A stretch of 9,620 bases of DNA from Solobacterium sp. Lineage in GTDB: Bacteria > Bacillota_I > Bacilli_A > Erysipelotrichales > Erysipelotrichaceae. Location: NCBI GenBank assembly GCA_016284975.1, contig JAEEPV010000271.1, forward strand, positions 1 to 9,620. Reading direction: 5' to 3'. Within the stretch, counting starts at the first letter, position 1. Each line of letters opens with the position of its first letter. The notes under the pieces were generated by a model, which did no database searches, was not told where the DNA came from, and worked only from the letters and a program-made list of their open reading frames with translations. The position numbers and the translations under genes are program-made. Below, piece by piece: positions 1 through 3,951 of the stretch.

Positions 1-59
1 ATACCTGGAACTCTTTCCCTATACCTCCGAATCATAAGATCCATAATAATTTAGAGAAT

Positions 60-224
60 TTTCATCATGGGTCTTGACAAGAGGTCATTACATAACAGTT
101 AGGTGAGTCTCCCTCTGCGGAGGGATGAATTCGTATCTCCAGGTTTAAGGACGCTTCATGTGTTGTATGCAGAGCTGGTGGATCCATCACATTCATAAAT
201 AGTCATACAGAAAGGAAGGTATTT
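60..224 (+). ncRNA. IS110-type non-coding left end, candidate bridge RNA region
   Basis: This stretch lies immediately upstream of an IS110-type transposase start and has no coding potential of its own. In the IS110 group the non-coding left end, just 5' of the transposase gene, is transcribed as a bridge RNA whose internal loops pair with donor and target DNA (established for IS621 and relatives). Seen directly: a TTGACA box at 74-79, a perfect 6-bp hairpin at 110-125 (TCCCTC, loop TGCG, GAGGGA), and a looser arm pair ATGTG (about 159-163) with CACAT (about 187-191) enclosing the palindrome TGGATCCA. No good -10 hexamer follows the TTGACA at normal spacing. The element edge and the exact RNA limits cannot be set from one copy, so the RNA call is inference from position and structure. 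Confidence 0.3.
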
Positions 225-330
225 ATGAAGGACTATTTTATCTGTATCGATGTTGGTAAGAACCAGCATTGGGCCAGGGTCACGAATCCTGATGGAGAGA
301 TTTTTGTCTCTCCATTCCCATTTTCCTGAC
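225..330 (+). pseudogene. IS110-family transposase, truncated N-terminal fragment
   Basis: The frame starts at an ATG preceded by GAAAGGAAGG (about 210-219) and runs only 34 codons before a TGA. It contains ICIDVGKNQHWARVTNPDGE, which is the start of the DEDD (RuvC-like) catalytic domain of IS110 transposases; the Asp of IDVGK corresponds to the first catalytic acidic residue. Intact family members have roughly 300-450 residues, so more than 90% is missing and the fragment cannot transpose. The sequence changes character after the stop and passes into a small regulator gene. A reading in the next frame gives an acidic stretch (DISEDD) that could be further decayed transposase, but I cannot support this. 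The family call on the N-terminus is fairly secure; the cause of truncation (frameshift or deletion) is unknown. Confidence 0.75.
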
Positions 331-385
331 ATCAGTGAGGATGATCTGTTCCTGATGATCATGGTGGAAGGAAGCGCATGCGGTA

Positions 386-631
386 GTGGCAATGGAGGTG
401 ATTCGGGAAGACTGGGAATTCAGAAAATCACGTCACGATCCAACCTTTAGCCAGGAACGAATCGCCTCAATGATGGGCATTTCTCGCAGCCAGCTTGCGA
501 AAGCCCTGGGAGAAGAGAAGAATCCCACAATTTCGTTTCTCTGCGGCTATGCAACGGCTGTAGGCCGCCCGGTCGATGAAATGCTTTATACGATCGGAAG
601 AAGAGTTATAGAAGAGCAGCCTTTCTTATAG
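386..631 (+). CDS. small XRE-like helix-turn-helix DNA-binding protein
   Basis: The product is about 80 residues. From residue 21 it reads FSQERIASMMGISRSQLAKAL, followed by NPTISFLCGYATAVGRPVDEML. This is the five-helix layout of Cro/C1 (XRE) domains: TQEELA-like helix 2, GISRSQL recognition helix, then the closing helices with the VDEML ending. It is probably a stand-alone transcriptional regulator or the DNA-binding part of a toxin-antitoxin or phage-type switch, but no partner toxin is visible nearby. The start is uncertain: GTG at 386 and ATG at 392 are both possible, neither has a well-spaced Shine-Dalgarno site (GGAAGG at 366-371 is 14 bases from the GTG), and the frame stays open back to a TGA at 356-358. 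Since the IS110 remnant ends just upstream, the native 5' end and promoter may have been lost. It converges on the membrane protein gene 15 bases away. Confidence 0.6.
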   Translation: MAMEVIREDWEFRKSRHDPTFSQERIASMMGISRSQLAKALGEEKNPTISFLCGYATAVGRPVDEMLYTIGRRVIEEQPFL

Positions 632-646
632 TTTTCCCGGAAGACA

Positions 647-1138
647 CTACTCCTCATCAAACAATCGCTCGGTCAGTGTTCCCTCTCTGATCATGTGCCT
701 GCGTATCCGTTTCAGCCGAGGGTTATAGGTACGGCTGTCGATTGACTTCATCAGTCTGTTTCCCAGTTTCTGAACAATCAGTCTGTTCTGCTTTCCTCTC
801 TGAAACAGCAACCAATACATGACTATGATCAGAATCATAACCGCAAAAGGTATCACCGGATGGATCTTTTCAGGATCCAGAAGGCCAGCTGCACATAAGA
901 AGTGATTGACTGTACTGCTTACAAGAACCCCGCAGAGTACCACAACAAGCGCACTGCAGATCACTGCCATAAACAGCATACTGTTCTGTTCCTCTTCACA
1001 TGCATTGGCAGCCATGCACTCACAGTTCAAAACGAGAAGGAAGACGAACAAAATAATCGGCAGGATCCCGGAAACCGCAGAAAAAACAGACGCAATAATT
1101 ACCGTCACGAATGCCGCAATCAGAGAAAAACTTGTCAT
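647..1138 (-). CDS. small integral membrane protein, four predicted helices, unknown function
   Basis: A 163-residue protein I do not recognise. Hydrophobic segments lie at about residues 5-22, 24-40, 52-80 and 92-113. They are followed by a strongly basic C-terminal tail of about 50 residues (RGKQNRL, RLKRIRRHMIREG) ending in acidic FDEE. The positive tail after helix 4 suggests that both ends are cytoplasmic. A short CMAANACEEEQN stretch with two Cys and three Glu sits between helices 2 and 3. The ATG overlaps the TGA of a preceding minus-strand frame (ATGA arrangement), with GGAG and GCGGAAG purines just upstream; that frame is itself disrupted (see 1135-1289). This suggests it was once the second gene of a two-gene unit. 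The function could be a small transport accessory or regulatory membrane protein, but nothing decides it. Confidence 0.6.
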   Translation of the reverse strand: MTSFSLIAAFVTVIIASVFSAVSGILPIILFVFLLVLNCECMAANACEEEQNSMLFMAVICSALVVVLCGVLVSSTVNHFLCAAGLLDPEKIHPVIPFAVMILIIVMYWLLFQRGKQNRLIVQKLGNRLMKSIDSRTYNPRLKRIRRHMIREGTLTERLFDEE

Positions 1139-1289
1139 ACTTCCGCTGTCTCCATCATCCGAAACCCAATCTGATTTGTTTCACAAACATGCCCGCTGCA
1201 TTGGACACAGGTATTTCAGGTTCGCTGGACTCTGTTCTTCCTGTTCCTTCGCTTCAGCACAATTGGTCTATATCATCTAAGAACAGCAT
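1135..1289 (-). pseudogene. remains of a short ORF with a Cys-rich C-terminus, frame-disrupted
   Basis: Reading leftward, one can follow MLFLDDIDQLC in one frame, then AEAKEQEEQSPANLKYLCP in a second, then QCSGHVCETNQIGFRMMETAEV ending at a TGA that overlaps the next gene's ATG. Joined by two frameshifts, these give a plausible protein of about 50 residues. It has an acidic, Gln/Glu-rich middle and a C-x2-C...C cluster (LCP-QC-SGHVC) reminiscent of a small zinc ribbon. No single frame spans the stretch and no good ribosome-binding site precedes the ATG at 1289. The joining is my inference from amino-acid texture, not from a recognised family; chance is a real alternative. Confidence 0.25.
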
Positions 1290-1430
1290 AACTCAGAAGA
1301 CTGCTTTCAGCATTAAAACCTTCCCCGCCAATTAACAGTGTGTTGGGGGCCAGCATTCCGAAAACAGCTGTTTATCAGGCTTCGTCTTGTAATAGCTGTA
1401 TTTCAACGTTTTATACAAATACAAATTGCA

Positions 1431-1742
1431 TTAAATCATTAACCTGACCTTCTCGAGCGTATTTTCTGGCGGATTCATATTGAAGAAAAATATGTCCAGA
1501 TATTCTTGTAATTCCTCTTCTTTGAAACCGGAATGCGCCCGAAGAAAATGTTTGAGAAGAAAACAGACATCGTCAATAGGCGCCATTAGATTATGGTCAT
1601 CTGGTAGTTTCTTTAACAACCTCGAATCATATGCGTCAGGTATTTAATCACTGGGTTGTGGCTGCGTTCGCAATCATGAATAAGATCGGAATTCTCTTGG
1701 ATATGAGGACGATATACTTCCAAGGCCTTGCCGTTTGTTATC
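1431..1742 (-). pseudogene. IS1595-family (ISXO2-like) transposase, C-terminal fragment with frameshift
   Basis: Reading leftward from about 1742, one frame gives TNGKALEVYRPHIQ followed by LIHDCERSHNPVIKYL. After a frameshift near 1640 a second frame gives DAYDSRLLKKLPDD, then APIDDVCFLLKHFLRAHSGF, then YLDIFFFNMNPPENTLEKVR and a TAA. Together they match the end of ISXO2-like DDE transposases of the IS1595 family, whose members show an LIHDGExSH-like catalytic-region motif, the PIN...LLKRFLRAHGGF stretch and a closing NPPE...K(V/I) motif. Only about the last 100 residues survive; the N-terminal zinc ribbon and the first catalytic residues are absent. The fragment begins exactly where the neighbouring DUF2500-like gene ends, so an insertion or deletion junction lies near 1742-1747. 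It is dead as a transposase. Confidence 0.8.
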
Positions 1743-1744
1743 TG

Positions 1745-2050
1745 TCAAATCAGTTTACTCCGCTGTTCAAACGAGATGAACTTGTTTCCTGAATATGTGA
1801 GGATACCTTCGTTTCCTTCTTCCAGAGTGTCAAAGACATCGCGGTCCACATAAAAATCCTTGCTTTTACCATCAAATGCAAAGGAAACTACAAACAACTC
1901 TGAACGCTTCCACATTGATCGGCTTTCATCCTGCATAGCCGCAAAAAACATCAGTGAAGTGTCTTTGGAAGCACCTACAAGCGGCGGATCCTCAACCTCT
2001 TCTCTTATCTTGCCTGCTACCTTTGCATGAGCTTTTTTATTCCAAAACAT
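1745..2050 (-). CDS. DUF2500-like small protein
   Basis: A 101-residue protein without membrane segments or a signal peptide. The C-terminal half, from about residue 48, reads SELFVVSFAFDGKSKDFYVD, then TLEEGNEGILTYSGNKFISFEQ. This resembles the DUF2500 beta-barrel pattern of a strand-forming F-x-F, a basic-aromatic F-x-V, EGxxGxLTYxGxxFxxFE, found in small Bacillota and enterobacterial proteins of unknown function. Usual family members carry an N-terminal membrane anchor; here the N-terminus is a charged, soluble stretch (MFWNKKAHAKVAGKIREEVED), so the architecture is atypical. The start is well supported by GGAGA six bases upstream of the ATG and by a near-consensus promoter farther out. 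An IS1595 remnant abuts the stop codon and could have trimmed the original C-terminus, though the domain looks nearly complete. Confidence 0.7.
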   Translation of the reverse strand: MFWNKKAHAKVAGKIREEVEDPPLVGASKDTSLMFFAAMQDESRSMWKRSELFVVSFAFDGKSKDFYVDRDVFDTLEEGNEGILTYSGNKFISFEQRSKLI

Positions 2051-2110
2051 GATTATCTCCAGAATTCATTGTCTAACCTAACAATAGTCATCCCAGCGGA
2101 TTACTGTTAA

Positions 2111-2139
2111 ATTATAGGTAAGTTACCAACACTCTGCAA
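2111..2139 (-). promoter_or_regulatory. sigma-A type promoter of the DUF2500-like gene, with a palindromic spacer
   Basis: On the minus strand, TTGCAG (2134-2139) and a perfect TATAAT (2111-2116) are separated by exactly 17 bases. This is the best promoter match in the window and points at the gene starting at 2050. The spacer holds the palindrome GGTAA-C-TTACC (2117-2127), which touches the -10 element and could be a repressor site. A second inverted pair, ATTGT and ACAAT (2068-2085), lies in the expected leader. The promoter is seen in sequence; the operator role is inference. Confidence 0.65.
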
Positions 2140-2267
2140 AATTGGCGGGAAACCTTTTCACACTTCTATTTCAGCCCTTCATCATATGCTTCGTATATGC
2201 GGGAAAGTGAGCAGGCGACTCCATGTGTCGTTCAGATACTCTGAATAACGGCATTCCATGGACGATG

Positions 2268-2323
2268 AGCCGCTTTATAAACAGGTAAAACGCTTGAGGA
2301 AACCTGTATATCATGAAGCGGCT
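2268..2323 (+). promoter_or_regulatory. long stem-loop in the leader of the 64-aa peptide gene
   Basis: The outer arms AGCCGCTT (2268-2275) and AAGCGGCT (2316-2323) pair perfectly. An inner pair ACAGG (2281-2285) with CCTGT (2303-2307) continues the stem across an internal loop. A second CGCTT at 2291-2295, in the apical loop, could compete for the same AAGCG, giving two mutually exclusive folds. The structure ends 16 bases before the GGAGG ribosome-binding site, the right place for a leader that controls translation. It matches no riboswitch class I recognise and has no T-tract, so it is not a terminator. Confidence 0.45.
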
Positions 2324-2354
2324 GGTTTAAGATAACAAGGGAGGATTACTTCAA

Positions 2355-2549
2355 ATGGAAACGAAACGAACTGCCACAAAAGCGGATGAACAAGCTCTGA
2401 AAAGCAAGCTTGCGTTCATCATTATTATATTAATGGTCCTGAGTCTTACCGTATGCAGCTATCCCAAACAGGATAACAGCACACAGGAGAGCGGCGGATC
2501 AGATGAAGGAACTTCGTTTCGCCTTGCGGATTCCGGCTTTTGGTTCTAG
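2355..2549 (+). CDS. 64-aa membrane-anchored or lipoprotein-like peptide, unknown function
   Basis: The peptide has a charged N-terminus (residues 1-19, with several Lys and Arg), a hydrophobic core (about 20-33, AFIIIILMVLSLTV), then Cys34 and a hydrophilic, Ser/Gly/Glu-rich tail. LTVC resembles a lipobox, but Val at -1 is unusual (Gly, Ala or Ser expected), so either a lipid-modified surface peptide or a single-pass anchor is possible. The ATG is preceded by AGGGAGG (2338-2344) ten bases away, a strong Shine-Dalgarno site, and a strong terminator follows, so the gene seems to be a stand-alone unit. A structured leader precedes it. I do not recognise the family. The tail is short for a substrate-binding lipoprotein, so it may be a truncated lipoprotein gene or a true small protein. 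Confidence 0.5.
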   Translation: METKRTATKADEQALKSKLAFIIIILMVLSLTVCSYPKQDNSTQESGGSDEGTSFRLADSGFWF

Positions 2550-2581
2550 AAACAGATCAGCAGTTCCATCCAATGCATAAT

Positions 2582-2601
2582 CGGCGGTCTGCCGGTTTTT
2601 T
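2582..2601 (+). terminator. intrinsic terminator after the 64-aa peptide gene
   Basis: CGGC-GGTCT-GCCG (2582-2594), extendable by a G-T and an A-T pair, is followed by six T residues (2596-2601). It ends transcription arriving from the left. On the opposite strand no T-tract follows the hairpin, so it is a poor terminator for the convergent regulator gene ending at 2608. Confidence 0.7.
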
Positions 2602-2607
2602 ATTGCT

Positions 2608-3441
2608 TCAGCGGACAGATCCTTTTCGAAAGGCGGTTGGTGTCATACCCTCATGTCGATGGGAACAGGCGGACAGGTAGTCCGCATTTGTGAAGCCGGT
2701 CCGAAACGCAATCTCAGAAATCGGAAGAGCAGTATGAAGCAGCTGTTCCTTGACATGACGGAGCCGGACATTGACCAGATATTCGGAAAACGGAATACCA
2801 ACCTGAGCAGAAAACTGTCTGGAAAGATGTCCTTCCGAAAAACCTGCTATTTCAGCCGCATTATTCAGCCGGATGTCATCACTGTAGTTCTGTTCCACAA
2901 AATACATCACTTCCATGATTTCGTTTGACAGAGTGGCACGAAACCGCTGACTGCCGTTTTTTATGTGCTTCTCCCACATCAGGATAATCAGCCGATACAG
3001 CATTCCTTTCAGCAGTATCATTGAATAATCCGCTTTTTCTTCATAAACCTCCAGCATATCCGCGATCAGCTCCTGCGCCTTCTTTGAATCATCCGGATGG
3101 AATGAAAGAGAAATTGGTTCAAACACATCCTGCCAGATCTTCGGATCGATCTCCCGTGCAAATTCCTCCGCAAGTTCTGCGGAAATCTTGATGAGATAGT
3201 TGACATACGGCGCCCTGCTGAGAGGAAATGTCCGGTGGTAGATCATCGGAGACATGACAGTCATATCTCCGGGATGAAAATCCACCTGCTGGTGGGGTGT
3301 GATGATCCTGCGGTCCCCGGAAATGAGATAACCAATACTGTAATGGGAGGCGGCAAGTTCCATCTGCGGCATCATGAAATCTGCGGAAAGCGTCCGTTTC
3401 TGAATCGTAATCAGTGATTCTTTCGGCATTTCAATCGGCAT
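2608..3441 (-). CDS. AraC-family transcriptional regulator with cupin sensor domain
   Basis: A 277-residue regulator. Residues about 15-150 form an AraC_binding cupin-type sensor (SIGYLISGDRRI, then FHPGDMTVMSPMIYHRTFP, typical of the sugar-binding jelly roll). Residues about 172-273 are the double helix-turn-helix: helix-turn-helix 1 is NNAAEIAGFSEGHLSRQF, and helix-turn-helix 2 is ISEIAFRTGFTNADYLSACS followed by the family hallmark GMTPTAFRK. In the second unit the usual YFxRxFK is YLSACSH, a mild departure. The start is supported by AAGGAA eight bases upstream of the ATG. It is divergent from the cupin/YetA-like/MATE/esterase operon and very probably its regulator, most likely an activator responding to a uronate- or rhamnose-containing pectin fragment; the ligand is inference. 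Confidence 0.92.
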   Translation of the reverse strand: MPIEMPKESLITIQKRTLSADFMMPQMELAASHYSIGYLISGDRRIITPHQQVDFHPGDMTVMSPMIYHRTFPLSRAPYVNYLIKISAELAEEFAREIDPKIWQDVFEPISLSFHPDDSKKAQELIADMLEVYEEKADYSMILLKGMLYRLIILMWEKHIKNGSQRFRATLSNEIMEVMYFVEQNYSDDIRLNNAAEIAGFSEGHLSRQFSAQVGIPFSEYLVNVRLRHVKEQLLHTALPISEIAFRTGFTNADYLSACSHRHEGMTPTAFRKGSVR

Positions 3442-3498
3442 AAATCAATTCCTTCTTCTCTGAGATCATAATATCAAAGAAATTGCAGAAATATAGAC

Positions 3499-3540
3499 AT
3501 GATAACAAATGGTTTCTTTTCTTTAACGATTTATGATAAC
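3499..3540 (+). promoter_or_regulatory. candidate AraC-type operator: 8-bp direct repeat
   Basis: ATGATAAC occurs at 3499-3506 and again at 3533-3540, start to start 34 bp apart, near three helical turns. An inverted partial copy (ATCATAA, 3465-3471) lies nearer the regulator gene. AraC-family regulators typically bind direct repeats in divergent intergenic regions. No strong -35/-10 pair is evident on either strand; TATGAT (3532-3537) and TATAAA (3543-3548) are candidate -10 boxes for the operon, which would suit an activator-dependent promoter. The operator role is inference. Confidence 0.35.
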
Positions 3541-3552
3541 CGTATAAAGCAA

Positions 3553-3568
3553 GCCGGGAACTCCCGGC
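3553..3568 (+). promoter_or_regulatory. GC-rich hairpin just upstream of the kdgF-like RBS
   Basis: GCCGGG-AACT-CCCGGC is a perfect 6-bp stem with a 4-base loop. It ends only a few bases before the GAGGAA ribosome-binding site (3572-3577) of the first operon gene. There is no T-tract, so it is not a terminator. It may stabilise the operon mRNA 5' end or act as a protein-binding palindrome. Confidence 0.4.
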
Positions 3569-3582
3569 AGAGAGGAACTCTT

Positions 3583-3927
3583 ATGGGTGCGGTAAAAGAC
3601 AGAATCTGGATGAAAGCGGAAGAAGCGAACAGCGAGGAAGTATCACCCGGTGTGGTACGCAGGATCAGAAGCTACACCGATGAGCTGATGGTTGCGGAAA
3701 ACATGTTCCGGAAAGGAGCTGTCGGATCTGTGCATTCTCATCCGCATACACAAATCACCTATGTCGTCTCAGGAACATTTGAATTCACGATCGGCTCAGA
3801 AACACGCATCGTATCCCGCGGTGACACAATGCTCAAGAAAGATGGGATCGAACATGGCTGTGTATGTCTGGAGGACGGCATTCTTCTGGATATTTTCTCC
3901 CCTATGCGGGAAGACTTTGTGAAGTGA
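3583..3927 (+). CDS. kdgF: KdgF-like cupin, unsaturated uronate ring-opening/linearisation protein
   Basis: A 114-residue single-domain cupin with no signal peptide, so cytoplasmic. KdgF proteins convert the 4,5-unsaturated galacturonate or mannuronate released by pectin or alginate lyases to the linear keto form that feeds KduI/KduD. Motifs: GAVGSVHSHPHTQITYVVSG (residues 45-64) is cupin motif 1, with candidate metal ligands His51, His53, His55 and Gln57; GDTMLKKDGIEHG holds the motif 2 His91; the C-terminus LLDIFSPMREDF is highly typical of KdgF-type cupins. I chose ATG 3583 because GAGGAA lies six bases upstream; an in-frame ATG at 3499 would add 28 residues but has no RBS and lies within the presumed operator. 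First gene of the operon, 24 bases before the YetA-like gene. The general cupin fold could serve another sugar, but the neighbour favours unsaturated galacturonate. Confidence 0.8.
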   Translation: MGAVKDRIWMKAEEANSEEVSPGVVRRIRSYTDELMVAENMFRKGAVGSVHSHPHTQITYVVSGTFEFTIGSETRIVSRGDTMLKKDGIEHGCVCLEDGILLDIFSPMREDFVK

Positions 3928-3951
3928 ATCAGGAAAGGAAGTGCACGCAAG

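Noticed and set aside
250..450. 66-codon plus-strand frame crossing the IS110/XRE junction
   Set aside because: Overlaps the recognisable IS110 start in one frame and the XRE-like gene in another, with no domain of its own.
902..1335. Overlapping plus-strand frames of 74-124 codons
   Set aside because: Antisense to the four-helix membrane protein and its disrupted upstream ORF; no RBS or domain support.
1362..1373. Perfect 12-bp palindrome AAACAGCTGTTT
   Set aside because: Isolated, in non-coding DNA beyond the IS1595 fragment, with no gene it could plausibly control; may be part of a decayed IS end but I cannot show it.
3499..3582. 28-residue N-terminal extension of the KdgF-like cupin from ATG 3499
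   Set aside because: No ribosome-binding site, overlaps the direct repeat and GC hairpin, and KdgF-type proteins normally start near the chosen ATG at 3583.
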